A stretch of 64,000 bases of DNA, from positions 9,588,001 to 9,652,000 of the forward strand of contig NC_133063.1 in assembly GCF_048771995.1 (NCBI RefSeq). The letters are read 5' to 3'. The stretch comes from Taeniopygia guttata. Taxonomy: Eukaryota; Chordata; Aves; Passeriformes; Estrildidae. Positions 25,488 through 38,811 of this stretch are shown here, one piece after another. Both the position numbers and the translations under genes were made by a program. Numbering within the stretch: the first letter of the stretch is position 1; every line of letters starts with the position of its first letter. A model generated the notes under the pieces. It ran no database searches and was not told the origin of the DNA. It saw only the letters and a list, made by a program, of their open reading frames with translations.

Positions 25488-25702
25488 TGATGGAGCCCTG
25501 TTTTCCTAGAGCCTGCGGAGGGGAAGTGGTGATTAAATAGTTTGGTTTTCTTTGCTTGCCTGTGCAGACTTTGCTTTACCGATTAAACTATTTTTATCAC
25601 AACACATGGTTTTTCTGTCTTTAAGCCTCTGATTGTCTTTCCCATCCCACTTGACAGGAGTGGTTATGTGGGGTTTAGCTACCTGCTGGGGTTAGTCCAT
25701 CA
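25488..25702 (+). mobile_element. ERVL-type LTR, 3' part, plus strand
   Basis: The block TGATGGAGCCCTGTTTTCCT, then TTTGCTTGCCTGTGCAGACT, then ATTAAACTATTTTTATC followed by CAACACATGG is the R-U5 half of the abundant avian ERVL LTR. It ends with TGGGGTTTAGCTACCTGCTG and GGGTTAGTCCATCA at 25702. The ATTAAA at about 25583 is the polyadenylation signal position. U3 is missing upstream, so the copy is 5'-truncated or eroded beyond recognition. Confidence 0.75.
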
Positions 25703-26430
25703 CGATCTGTGCATCTGAGGTGGGGAGCTTTCAAACAAAGCAGAGGAGCCATAACACATGCATATATGCTTTTTTTTTTCCCCCTTTGATGTTGCTAATT
25801 TTAACTTTCAATTCAGCCCTGCAATTTCTAAGCAGGAACTGTGGCTGTTGTCTGTAGACATTTCTGGAGCCATGTTGACATTCTGGCAAACCACTGATTG
25901 CGGATTCTTCAAGCAACGTCAGAAGTGTTTTCCTGGGTAAAAACACAGGTCCAGACTACAAAGTAGCATCTTCTCTCGCTTCTCCTGGTGAACAATGGCA
26001 CACACTCACATCTTCTTCATCAGCATTCAATCCCTTCACATGTGCAGGGGACCCTGAAGTCTAGCGCTTGTGGCACATTGAGCCTTGAGGCTCAGTGTGA
26101 GCGTTAAAGAAAATTCCACAAGTAGCTCCATGTACCTAGTGGGATTACTTACTCAGGATTGACCAAGAGGGTGTTCTGTAGACCTGCCTACCTTTATCAA
26201 AAGTAGAATATTTATATAGAAATGCTTAAATGTCTGCATGACTCAAGCATCAAAGCCCTGTTCAGAGATGTTAAGGACCAGATCTTAAATGGCTGTCATG
26301 TGCCAAGCTGAGATTTGAGCAGGGATTCTGCCAAGCAGGAGTTCATCACACTCTCTAGATTAATGCACAGCATTAAACTTATGCCCTTCAGGAGTCTCAC
26401 AAGACTTTGTGAAACTGGCATTTCTAAAGT

Positions 26431-26464
26431 AAAACAAACAAACAAACAAACAAACAAACAAAAA
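26431..26464. repeat. (AAAC)n microsatellite
   Basis: Eight AAAC units in a row on the plus strand, with an A/C-rich continuation to about 26490. Confidence 0.95.
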
Positions 26465-26770
26465 CCCCAAAAAAAACACCAACCAAAACCAAACTTTCTA
26501 CTACTTATTTTCATCATTATCCATTAGTTATCAGTATTTTTAAAATCTATATAGGACATCCATTTGGCAAAACACTGTTAAATGTTTACCATCGCCAGAA
26601 ATCGTGCTTTGAGAAGCTGTAACAAATGGAATTAATAATGTTAATTAAATATTTAATGCCTTTAAACAGATTGAAAATTCAAGGCATGATCAAACTGTTA
26701 ATGACAAAATCCTGCAAAAATGAGCAGTGCTAAAATTTGGGAATTGGTCTTTGCTAGCCTCAGCATTATG

Positions 26771-27075
26771 ATGGAATCATAGAATGGCATGGGTTGGAAG
26801 GGACATTAAAAGATTATCTAGTTCCATCCCTGTACATCATGGGCAGCAATGCCACCACTAGATTAAGGTGCTCAGGGCTACATCCGACCTGGTCTTGGGA
26901 TGGGGTAGCCACAACTTTTCTGGGTAATCTGTTCCAGTTCCACACTATCCTCTGAATAAATAATTCTTTCCTACCATCTAATATAAATTTCTCCACATGC
27001 ACACTTTTTTAAAAAAAATATTTTTAAAGATTCAAACCATTTCCCCTTGTCCTATCACTATCTACCCATGTAAGT
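26771..27075 (-). mobile_element. CR1 LINE 3' end, minus strand
   Basis: On plus the block starts GGAATCATAGAATGGCATGG and GTTGGAAGGGACATTAAA. It passes GGGCAGCAATGCCACCACTA, ATCTGTTCCAGTTCC and TTCTTTCCTACCATCTAAT, and ends near CCTTGTCCTATCACTAT. This is the reverse complement of the CR1 3' end, including the terminal ATTCTATGATTC-type repeat. A short A/T-rich insertion lies at 27006-27030. It is 5'-truncated, as most avian CR1 copies are. Confidence 0.92.
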
Positions 27076-28607
27076 TGCCATTAGAACTGTGGTCTGACCA
27101 CACTGATCTTTCCTTTGGCCCTGTACACAAGTGCATTGCAGACCTGTCTGTCACTATGAGAGGAGTTTTCTTCTCACAGACTATTAACCTTCTTCATCAT
27201 ATATGATGAACCTGCTCTGTGTGTGAATAGTGGTTTCCCCACCACCCTACCATTTTGGAAAAAAAAAGCTTATGACAGCATGTTTGTCAGTTTTTACCAT
27301 TGTTACACAAAACCTCAATTCTCTTGTTAAAAATACTAACTACACAATGCAAAACATCTGTATGGTCTTAATCAGCAGAGATACTTTTACACTTTCTTTG
27401 AACAGAGAACATCTTGGAGGGAAAGAAACATCGTGAGATTTATATGTAGCTGCTCAGCTGGCACTGGAAGCTGTACAAAACACTTTGCATTTCCTCTCCA
27501 TCACCTACACACTCCTTATTAAGGATGAGTGTTGATTATTCTGGTACAACTTCCCTTGGTACCAGGTACTTCTGATTTTTTAAAATACCTGGTGTTGATT
27601 ACAGAACAACGTTGTGTGGGCCTTCAGCATATAAAAATGTCTTGTGGGTGCCTTTGGTAGAACTGTGCCTTTCCTTACGTGGGAGTCTAGAGATCAGTTA
27701 ATGGAATGATACTAAATGGGAGGCTGAATCATAAACATTATTGAGCATGAAAACACCTATATACAAAAGTATGTAAAGCTATTATGTACTTTATTCTACA
27801 GTGGTCAGACTTTACCTAAACCAATTAAACCTTTATAACTACATTTTCTTCGGCAATAGAGTAGAAATGTCTTAGACTGTGGATTACATCTTACAGGAGG
27901 CTTTTGAAGCCACCCTGTTATTTGGATGCTGTAGTAAGAGAAATTTAGATGTCTGGTGCATAGCAGTTCACAGCCCCTTGCAGTTTATGATAAACACATC
28001 CAATCAGCAAATCAAAGACTGGAATAAATCACAAACTTTTCTACAAACTGTGCTTGGTAAGCTGAAAATTTGCTTCAAGCAACAAATAGTTGTGAGCTGC
28101 CAGTGTTAGACAAGAGATTAGTTCTTAGAAGATAAGTTTGCAAAATTGGTCTGTATGTTGGATGTAGTACCACAGAATGCAAAAGGAAGTGGCAAAGAGG
28201 GGAGAGGAGCTTACTGGTGAGGCAGTATTTTACCTGAGCATAACACTGACTAAAAGATAGACTCTTCACTCTAATGATAGCTACATTTATTCTACTAACA
28301 GCATTCCACAGGGAAATGGGATATTTGGCTCAAATTTTAAACAGGTGGTCACAGTCAGGGCTGGTATCTGCTCACAGCCCTGGAGCAGATGCTGTCACAT
28401 AGTGGCAGTGGAGACTTTGCAGGAAATGGTGCAGACTGCCCTGAGCACTGGATGATAACTGACTCTGCATAGTGCAGAGGCTTCCAGCTTCTCTATCCGT
28501 TCTTGAACCCCCTTGGCATATGAATGTCGTGTTTCTCAAAAATGTGCCTGCTTTTCCAAAGAGGACCTGATTTTTTTTCATCGGGCCCTAAAATCCCAGG
28601 ATTTGAT
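27076..28607. other. Intergenic stretch between two CR1 copies
   Basis: AT-rich non-coding sequence with no recognised exon or repeat. Confidence 0.5.
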
Positions 28608-29130
28608 AAAATCATACAATGGTTTGGGTTAGAAATACCTGAAAGATTGCCTTGTTTCAACAACCTGGCATAGGCAGGGACACCTCCCAGGTGTCTCAAA
28701 ACTCCATCCACATGGATGAAACAGGGCATCCACAACATCTATAGGCAACCTGTTCCAGTGCCTAACCACCCTCATGGTAAAGAATTTCTTCCTCATATCT
28801 AATCTAAACTTACTATCTAAATTTACTATGTAAATGTAAATTTATTATGTAATATGTAAACTTACTATATAAATTTGAAGCCATCGTCCTTTGTCCTGTC
28901 ATTGCATGCTGTTGTAAAAAATCCCTCTCCAGCTTTCCTATAGGGCCCTTTTATGTACTAGAAAATTCTGAAAGATCTCCCTGGAGCACTCTTCTCCAAG
29001 CCTTAGAAATGCAACCCTCAGCCTGTTTTCATAGAGAATGTGCCCTGTCCCTCTGATAATATTTGTGCCTCTGCTACTCTCATTCCAACTGGCCTGATTC
29101 TTAAGTTGAGGGTCTTGTGCTGCATGTTTG
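28608..29130 (-). mobile_element. CR1 LINE 3' end, minus strand, with local expansion
   Basis: On plus it begins AATCATACAATGGTTTGGGT and passes GGCAGGGACACCTCCCAGGT, GGCAACCTGTTCCAGTGCCT and AAGAATTTCTTCCTCATATC, then CATTGCATGCTGTTGTAAAA, AATCCCTCTCCAGCTTTCCT and CTCTTCTCCAAGCC. This is the reverse complement of the CR1 ORF2 C-terminus and 3' UTR. At 28800-28878 a 'TAAACTTACTAT / TAAATTTACTAT' unit has been duplicated about four times inside the element. It covers more of CR1 than the 26.8 kb copy. Confidence 0.92.
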
Positions 29131-32100
29131 CTGCTAGCTAGACTGACCTGTGCTCTTCTGCCCAATAGCTCAGAACCAAAAATCTGAATCCACAGTCAGA
29201 TCTTGTAGGAAGTCAGCTGGGAAACAACTCCAGGGCATATCTTTAAGTCAGGGATTCATTATTCACTTCACCTGCTCTCTGTAGGCTACATCACGGAGAG
29301 GATTATTCTTCCAGCAAGAAAAGTTAAGGAGATTGGGTATATTTCAGACTTTTGAAATAACGAGCTCTTAGACAACACATAGTTTCAGACTAAGGACTAA
29401 TTTGTTAGAGAACTGAGTTTTTAGGAACCTGAGAAGGTTGCAGATGTTTTCATTCATTGCTTGTATAAAGCCTGTGCTTTCTAGAAGAGGTGGTACTCTT
29501 TGCAAGCTATTTCATTATCTGCCTCTTAAAAACACAAATGTCACCACCTATTTGAATGCTTGTCTTTCAAAGGAAGAAAGCCTGAAAAAGAAAAAAACAT
29601 TATAATCCTGTTTAGGGCTGTAGTGCTGGTTTGAACTTTTTCTCATACATTATGGTTTTTTGAAGAGCATGGTTTAGATGTTCAGGAGATGCTAAATGTT
29701 AGATTGAATTTTAAGAAAATGAAGAATTTTAGGTGTTAGCATTCTTGTGGGAATTTTTGCCATGCAGGAGTAGGCTGTCTTCAGAGAGTAATGATGATCA
29801 ACAATCACCTTGGTATTTGTTTTTAAATTTGGTCATCCTTGAGTTACTGTCCACCATTATCTGAACTTCTGTCAATAAGATAGAGTCCATTTTTATATAG
29901 TTGCTTCAGGCTGGTCTTATTTCTTTCAGCTAGCCATAATTTCCATTAGGGCACTATTTCAGTATGTCAACAAAAAAAATTCTTTTGAAACTTTGATTTT
30001 ATTCTGTCATTCTTTTTACCCCTACAGACTGTTTTTACACCTGGGCTTTTTCTCCTTGAGTACAAGTCAGGCAGAAACCTTCCTGTTATATCACAGTAGC
30101 TAAAGAAGAAACTGAAATGTGCAGTGAAGCACAGAGTGCACATAAGAAGCTTTGCCTGTTCAGTCTTGAAGAAACTCTTGCACTAAATCTACGTGTATGA
30201 AGAGCAACACAGAAATGTTCCCCAAAATTCAGAGTTTGGCCAAAACAGCTCCTTCTAATTTTTGCATGAATTGCCTTGATTTTCTAATTACAGCAAAACA
30301 CAGCACTGTCAGTCAACTTGCCTACACCAGGAGATGGTGTTTTCTCTTGCTCTCAATAAATCTGATTGGTCTGCTAATGCCTTGCAGAGGAAGTGAGGGC
30401 TATCAGTACTTCTGCCAGAAATATAAAAGGAGAAGAAGGTACTCTGGAACTTATTCATTAATCTTGTTCTGTGAGTTACACTTGCATAGAAATTAATGTG
30501 GTTCTACAGATTGTAAATTGCAGGTAGCAAATGAGGCTGATTAGAAACACCTATTTGCATACAGATACCACTTTCTGGCAATGAGCAATGAAGGAAGTAA
30601 TAAGTTGAGCGAGGTTTGGTAGCTGTTTGTCTGCTTGTGGTACTGGATCTCCTTTTGTGCTCATGTTCAAAATTTGCATAAATGTTTAGATTCTTTCTCT
30701 AGTTAAAAGAAAAAAAAAAACTGGATAGAAAATGGCACAATATCTATGATTTTCCATATTGATACTTAGGATAGACCTGCAAGCTGCACAGTCTTTCAGA
30801 GAGATGAGAAATACATATTGTTTAACCACCCATAGACTGGCACAAAACCTACAGTACAGTTCCTTTATTAATTTGCATATCATTGAAAATGGTAAGCCAA
30901 GTCAATTTTGCACTATTGCTCTGTTTTAATACAGCCATGCAAAGTTTAAAACAAAACCTTCAATCACACAACAGTACTCTAGTCTTCCTCAGATGATTGT
31001 CACTTTACATAGAACCTCTTACACCTTTCTTCTAGAAAAGTAGAATTTTCTCATAAGAATATTAAATTTTTGTTTCTCCTTCTAGAGCATTGGCTATTAA
31101 ATACTACATACATTCCAGGTGGGATTTCTTTTTCTCTATCTATACGAACAATATTTTTTTTCCTAGTACTTTTGCAAAAACCTTTTGCTACAGTAACATA
31201 ATCAATCAAATACTGCTGCTGTAGATAACTTGGTGCAGGAAGAAGTTGGAACTTTTGTATTTCATCTTCTGAAGGAAAATACCACTGCTTTCTTTTATCT
31301 AATTCCTCACTTTCACATTTGGAAAGTCCTCAGAAGGGTAACATCCTAGTCTCAGATGAGTGGTGAGTTTCCTATTTTGATTTTCCCCCATTTTTTCCCT
31401 AGAAAAAGGAAAATTGGAATTTCACCTATTTTTTTTCCGCTTTTAATTATAATCTGCTGGTTCTGACTTTAACTAGTCAAACAGAATAATCAATCTTATT
31501 GAGAAATTATATTGCTAAGGTCTATATGTGAGAATGTGATTGCTGATTTAGTCAACAGGATATTTACCAATTTCTGCCATGGAAATCAGCGTAGCTCTGA
31601 AAGGACCACCTAAGGACTATTGCTGTTATTTGATTTTGAAAATTTTCTAATTTTTTCCCCCATCATTCCAGATGGTGGGAGAAACTCTGATTGCTTCAGG
31701 GCTGCCAAAAAATTAAAGTGAAAAAAATGTGACCAATTCCTTGGTGTCAGCCTTTGCCCTGCACATTCTAGTTGCATTACTTCTGCTTGGGGTGGAAATG
31801 TCTGCTAGTGGTGACTTTGATCTTGCAAGATGAGTGTGAGATTAGTTTAGAAACTTTTTGCCAAAAAGCCTACCTTCATCTGTCCTGCAGCCTGGTTCTC
31901 TCTGAGGTTCATGCAAACCCTTTTGTGAGTATGAGGAAGAAGGTTTCCAATGTGAGTCTTCTTAGCTAGTAAGTTTCTTATTACACATTACAGATCTATT
32001 AGGAAGAGCAAGTTACGGAGCGCTAGTTTGTAAGCAGAAAATTAACATTTCCCCTTCTGTCTTTTGAGATGAGAAAATAACTATGATTACTCAGCCAGGC

Positions 32101-35100
32101 TGGCACAAAGGGTACAACGCCTGAGGAAGGGAAAAGTGTTAAGGTCAGAAGGAGTCCGACTGAGAGAAAGAAACTTGGACCTTCTCCAAGCAGTTTCTAA
32201 ACTGCTGTTTCTCCAAGATCAGACCTTCAGCTGGCACAGCCTAAGGACCCAGAATCTGAGGTAAGCACAATTCCTGAGTGAGGCCACCTGGTGCTCTATG
32301 GACAGTTTTCTTCTCAGATTCATACTGCCATCCTGAGGACGTGCAGTCCTCGCACATCACTTGTGAGAAAAAGTTTTTGAAGGCAAAGTTTTTTGTGGAA
32401 AACTCTCTTTTAGAATGTGATGAAACACCTGCACCATGAAAGGGATAGTGAGATGAACTGTATCCTGCTGCGCTCACATTGCTGCAGAGAGGCAGACTTT
32501 GGCTACACTCCAATCATCATCACTTTCCTTTCTTAATACTGAAAATACAGAGTTGTGCCATGCACACAGGGGCATAACAAACACTTCTCCACTCACAATG
32601 CTGAAAGAAATGTAGTCCTTTTACCCAGGGAGATTTCAAATCTTACATCAGAGAAATTCTGTCGTGCTGCTTCTGTTTGTTTTCCCTTACAGATTGATGG
32701 TATGAATTCTGTAGCTACTCTGACAGAAGATTTGCAAAATAACAGTGAAGACACAAGGATAAGCACATCTCTGTGGCAGAAAATATGCCTGACCTTTAGT
32801 GATGTCAGCTGCCAGCATTGCCTCATGGCTGACCACAGTAGCTGGACAGGCTACAGGCAGTAAAAGTGGTCAGAGGTCTGCATGTCAGGCTGCTATTGAC
32901 AGTACAACCATGTGTGCAAAATCTCTTGTACGTGTCACTTCCAGTTAATAATTCCTGGGAAATAAACATGCTATTTCAAGTGCTCAAACTGAGCAAGAAA
33001 GCAATGTCTCACCTCCACTTTAAGTAATGTATTCTGAATATAGAAATTGCCATATATTGGAGTGCCAAGCAAATGATTTATAGTCAAGAGATGCCTTTGC
33101 CGATAAGCTTTGATGTAAAGAACCCAGACTGGCACTGGTTGCTGGCTTGGGAGGCCTCATTCTTTTTGGCACCTCATCAAACTGCCCTCTGAAAAATTTA
33201 GTTATGCTTCTCTCAAAAGCCAGACTGGCAGACTCTCTCTATCAGTTCTGGGGGTAGACACTGCTGGAACCTCACTGCTCCAGTGACCTCCCTAAATGTG
33301 TCTTATAAACTTCTTGACAGTAAATCTGTATCCATTTTGTTCTTAGACCAACATCAGTTTTTAGCTCAAAAACTTTCTCACCCAACACAGCATTTTGTAA
33401 TCTGGTATTTTCACAGAAAGTAATCAAGTGCCTTCAAGCCTTCTCTTAACAGGGAGAAACAACCATGCGCTTTCTGTCTTCTTTCAGAAGCTCTGTGAGT
33501 CTGCCCAGAACCATGGCTATAGCACTGGGCAGTACAGGGGGTATTAGGAATTGTTTGAGACCAGGTTTACTTCAGGTTGTAAGTTGAGGGGTTTTTTTTG
33601 CTGTGCCTTTCAATTTTGTTTTTTGCTGTGTCTTTCAATTTTGTAACTGCCCTGTTCTCCATTAAATTTTTGAATGTTTCCATTGAATTTTTCTGTCACA
33701 TTTCAGTATCCAGGATACTCTAGGGTCTGTGAGTGGTATGAAGAAACAGTTATATCTCCATTTGAACAAGCTGTTTTCTTTCAATGATGTCATAAATGAA
33801 TCATTTAGGTAATTTAAAGAATCACCATTGAGAGTATTGGCAAAAGCACGTTCAATATAAATTTGTGAAAACATGACTTTAAAAAGTTTGGTGGCAAGGT
33901 TCACTTGTGACCTAGCATATAGATGAAGCATACATGGGAAAATTGCATTATGAGGCATAATTGGATTAGAATCAGTTTAGAATGATTCATACATAGTCTG
34001 AGGATGCAAAATGGTAAGGGTGCAAAAGGGTAAGGGAGACCCCTTGTTGAGCCATGAAGTCCTGTGAGGACCCCCTTGCCTTCTAAACTCCTGATGGAGC
34101 ATAGGTGCAGCTGACCACAACCTTGGTCCCAGCCCTTTGGTCAATGGTTTATGTATAAAAGATTTGGCAGTTCATGACCATTGACAAATTTAACATGTAG
34201 AAAGGAAAACAACAGGGTTTACTACAATTACAACAGTGACTTGATAATAGACTCAAGATGGAAGGCTCATGCTATACTTTATAGAGGATATTTAAATGAA
34301 TTCAGACACAAACACAGATGTGTATATGGATATATACACAAAAGGTACCTGTTCAGATTGTGTTTGCATCACTGTGGGTGAAGGGTTGAGCCTCAAGGAG
34401 CTGGGTACCTGCACAGGCTCTGCTTTCAGTTTTCACTTACTGTTCTGAGTTCTCAGACCTGTGAATTGCTGAGTTGTGGCAGACCCTGTGCAAGACACTG
34501 GTGCAGCCACTGCAGCCCAGGGGAGCTCAAAATGTTCATGTGATTGCAAGTTTATTGGCTTCAGTCATCAGTCAGTCTCCATCCTGGCCTCAATCCAGAC
34601 CAGTCATTCTTCTCAAAATTTCAGTAACAATAATATTATTCCATTTGGGCTATGATTCAGGCAAGTTAAGTTCCAAGGCTTTCGGGGTTATCTCTTGTAC
34701 CTTTCCCTGGTTAGGCAACAGAATTTCCTGCTGTGGACCAGAACAAGATGTTTTTGATAAGTTCAAGGGGAGAGTCATCACCCGAGAGCAATTTATCAAG
34801 GACAAAGCCTAACAAGAATTCCTGAGATCTCAGAGCAGTCTAGGAGATAGCAGGAATGCACCACCACATGTGCTAGAAGCCTTTTCTCAAATGGTGAGTT
34901 TAAATGGGCTACTAATTAGCCGATCTGAAAGTAGACTGAAAAACTAAATTACATTGCTTGACACCTGGAAATGTATTTTGTATGTCATTGATATGTTGGC
35001 TAATAATTGTAGGAATATAAAAAGGGAAAAGATTTTAGAAAATACAAAATGGTTCTACAAAGTAGATATAAAGTTGAGAAAGGTTGGGCAATTTTAAAAC

Positions 35101-36696
35101 TTTCTCACGAGAAGCTAAGAAAATAAGAACTGAGTGAATACGTTTATATTTATTATAAAGAACAAGAAGGAATAAGAACTTATTAATAGTTTGAGATGTA
35201 AAAAGTCTTAGATATATGCTTTGTAAAGATAGAAAAAGTTTCAATCTTATATAATGAATTATTATGTATTGTTTGAGGTTCCTAGAAGTCCTTTTATTAA
35301 TATTAAACTCATGTAAATATCTTTCTTATTAGCTAGAGTACAATGATTTTGCACTTTTTTTATGCTATTGGTTCAAAGAATATGTAGAAAAAGACTTTAC
35401 ATAAGCTATCTTGTTTTTGATCTAGATTTACACAGATGTTTGTTTCTCTGTATCTCTCGCTTTTTGCTTGTATGATACAAAAAAATAATAAATCCTAAGT
35501 CTACAACCAATCAAAGTCCCATCCCATTTTACAAAACACAAACCAATCAAGCAGAAATAACCATATGAACAATCTCTGGTTTTATCCTTTTTACAGTGTG
35601 GATATGGAATAAACAGAATGAAAATAAGGAAAACACAAATAAAATTATTTATCACTGTAGTATTAATTCCCTGATATTACAGATCTTCCATTCCTCACTA
35701 AATCTTGTTTTGGAAAACAGTATCTTCTCTCATACTCAAGCAATTGCAATTAAAACTAACCCAGACATACACTGACATGCAGATTTTAAAAATCCTGGCC
35801 ATTATAGTATTACCTTCTCTTCTCCTGAGAATGGGGGAGGAAGGTTCTCTATTGGTTTGAGTGGGAGGTGCTAGGTTCTGAGTTAAACACTGTGATGTAA
35901 GTTGAGTTCTGTAAAATTGACAACTCTTTTTTTTTGAATGAGAATGCCTGGGAGGTCATTCCCTGGCCCTGCAAATATAGCCACTAAATTATCCCAAAAC
36001 TTTTGTGATCCAGGAAATGCTACATTGCATGATGCCTCTGCTGGAAAGTTTGCCCACTGAGCTGGACATTCATACTGCTGACGTTCCCTATACAAAGGGG
36101 ATAAGAAATTTTCGCCACAAATAAGGTGCACCAGGCAGGAAAGCTGCTCTTTTGACACTGTCCCAGAGTGGAGATTCACTTGAGTTTTTCTGTAACATAG
36201 CTGAAACTTCAGTTTTCTGATTGAGTCTTCATAGGTAGCACAGGCAAAGGTTGATGGGGAGCACCTGAGCACTACGAGCAGTGCCTCAGCCTGCCCAGCT
36301 GGCTCTCATGCTTCTCTGTGGCACAAAAACAGTAAACAGATCACACAAGTGTTGACTGGCTCCAGTGCTTTTGCTAATGTTGTGCCAGGATTTTTGCTTT
36401 CCTATGGAAGCTGGAACATAAAATACCATTACATGAGTGGAAACTTGAGAATAGGAATACAGGAGCCGAACTGAGAGTTTTTACATGGAATTTGCTCTGG
36501 GAAAACTCACTCTCTTTGGCTTGTTTCCTGGTTTTTTTATATTATTTCAGGGTGAACAACAGTTACTTGGCCTTTGTCAGATATTCACAGGGTTTTATTG
36601 CTATACTACCATCTACCTTCAGTATTCTCTTGTTCTGTAGACAGGTTTTACACTAGGTTCAGTCCTATTGTATTAGATCATTAAAGCAAGAATTAT

Positions 36697-36698
<2 letters not shown>
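29131..36698. other. Long intergenic stretch, mostly unrecognised
   Basis: No supported exon. Two patches look like LTR debris but cannot be placed in a family. One is 34010-34165, where 'GGGAGACCCCTTGTTGAGCC' is followed 110 bp later by a TATA-like GTATAAAAG at about 34153. The other is 35360-35625, with several CCAAT/ATTGG words. A splice-donor-like CTGAG|GTAAGC lies near 32260, with nothing to pair it with. Confidence 0.45.

Positions 36699-36730
<32 letters not shown>
36699..36730. repeat. Poly(T) run of 32 bases
   Basis: An uninterrupted run of T on plus. Read on minus it is a poly(A) tract preceded by TTTATAAAACT, so it could be the tail of a retroposed RNA, but no parent is recognised. 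Run length is likely to be error-prone in assembly. Confidence 0.95.
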
Positions 36731-36732
<2 letters not shown>

Positions 36733-38302
36733 TTTTATAAAGCTCAACAACATTCTGGAGTTTGACCAGCCATGCTAGAAACAAATGATAATTCTTGATT
36801 CTATCCTACAGCTCAGATCCTGTTCTACAGCTATGTGCTGTAGGTAAACTCAAGACATATTCAGGAATAGAGAATAAGCCACTGTAGTGATCCTGAACAG
36901 AAGATTATTGTTCAGAGCTAATGAACAGAACAGCTATCCTGAGCAGATCCTGGACAGTGCTATGCTGCACTATGCAGAAAGGATGTCTTGGCCTTCAGTC
37001 CTTAATTGGTTTGACTTTTGCACTTTGACTGTTTCTGCCCAGAACTCTGCAACTATTGCATCCTCACTGATTTTGGCAGCTTTTATGAAGGTATAGCCCA
37101 AGTCATAAGATACTCCTGCAAAGCTGAATTAAAAAGTCATATCCACTCAAACTTTTCCAGAAATTAGCCACTGCAAACTGACTCTCCCCTTCATCCTTTT
37201 CTTCCTCAGAATGATGAAAGACAAAGTCCAAGGTCAGGTCTACAGTGCTAGGTGATTTTAAAAAATAGTTAGGCAAGGGAAACATAGTTTGAGTTCCATT
37301 GAATGCAAAATTCTAATCATAAGCACTGAGTACTTTAAGAACTTGATCATGTGATATGGTTAGTGAGTAGAAAATCCTATTTTCATTGTTTTCCCTTTCC
37401 TCTTTGAAGCTGTCCTGGTTCCATGCTGGCCGTGGTGCCTCTTGTTTGGCTGAGAATTTTGAATTTAGAAGACAGCAAAAATTTTTGTGTTCCCAATGTT
37501 TTAATCATCACAGGTCAAGAAAAGGCCTGAAGAAAAAAACATACATTTTAAGTGTATGTGCAAAACAAGTTATACAAGTGGAAATTAACCTGAGAGCATA
37601 AATTCATGTCTGGGGAGTTCAGCTGAAAAAATATCCTTCACTGGGACCTAAATGTCACTGAAGTCTTTGTTTTAATTAATCATAAATTATTCTGATTTTC
37701 ATGTAACCTTGTGATTATTTGTTGGTATTGGTCACCTGACTTATGAGATAACTTTGTCTCATGACTGTTCACTTTGCAAATCTCTTGTTCTCAAGACCAG
37801 TCAGCCTCCAACATGCAGCATGCCATGCAGGAATGGCCCATTGCAGACACAATCCCTTTTTGGACTTCCAAGCAATTACAGGTTTTTCTTGCATGGAGCC
37901 CGTATTATCTATATATGCTATAATTTATTCTACAGCCAAAACTGTAATGAAATTCACTTGAAAGCATCCTTCCGCACTTTTAAAGGCAGGATTTGCAATT
38001 GCAACTTCCAAGTGGGATGAGCAGGCCACTGTTGCATGGAACTGTCTGAGTTTATGCTGCAGCCCAGGGATTTCCACATCTGTGGGGCCATGCCATACAT
38101 AACAGACCCAAAAGGAAAATGTACCATTTTGAGTTCTCCCTGCCTTAGGCAGTGGTAACCCCATCTGTGGGATGCTCTTCTTAAGACTCTAGGTGCACAT
38201 GGTGGGAAATGCAGGAGTATGAGGAAGTCCAGTGTGTACTTCAAGGGGGTTTCATTATGGGTGAGAATAGCCAGTGAATTAAATGGTATGATGTTATTTG
38301 CT
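36731..38302. other. Intergenic stretch
   Basis: No exon or repeat recognised; short open frames show no family features. Confidence 0.5.
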
Positions 38303-38450
38303 ACATATATACATATACATATATACACACATATATACACACATATTTTTATATATATAATATTATATATATATATATGTGTGTGTGTGTGTATATATAT
38401 CACATATATATACATATATATATATACACATATATATATATACATACTCT
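38303..38450. repeat. TA/TATG/CATA microsatellite cluster
   Basis: About 150 bp of alternating purine-pyrimidine sequence: (ACATATAT)n, then (TA)n, then (TG)n at about 38379-38392, then (TA)n/(CATATA)n again. It is largely self-complementary and would form hairpins or cruciforms. The tyrosine/isoleucine/histidine-rich open frames across it are artefacts. Confidence 0.95.
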
Positions 38451-38811
38451 ATATTATCATTTCTATGGCTGTTGTCCTCCCTTCATCACATCGGATATCT
38501 CACAATATACATCTCCACAAGCACAGCTTTTCAATTGTTGCATTCATGAGGGACTTTGATGGGACTCAATGACAACAGTGGAATCAGAATTGTCTACAAC
38601 ATGCAACGATTGGACACTACACATTGTCTTTCCTGCCTGATTGTTATGAGGGTCCAGGGGCATGGACTACATGAATTCAACAGATCCTTACAGGGAAGCT
38701 CCATAGACCTAAGGAATGACAGTAGTGGGCACATCAATCAAAAGAAAGGAAAGGTGATGGGGAGCATAGGACCTGGCATGACAAAAATGGGATAAGATGT
38801 GTTTCCTCGCC

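Noticed and set aside
32250..32275. Splice-donor-like GAATCTGAG|GTAAGC as evidence of a lone exon
   Set aside because: No conserved frame, acceptor or promoter accompanies it, and such motifs occur by chance.
38219..38572. Open frames rich in Tyr, Ile and His
   Set aside because: They are translations of the TA/CATA microsatellite.
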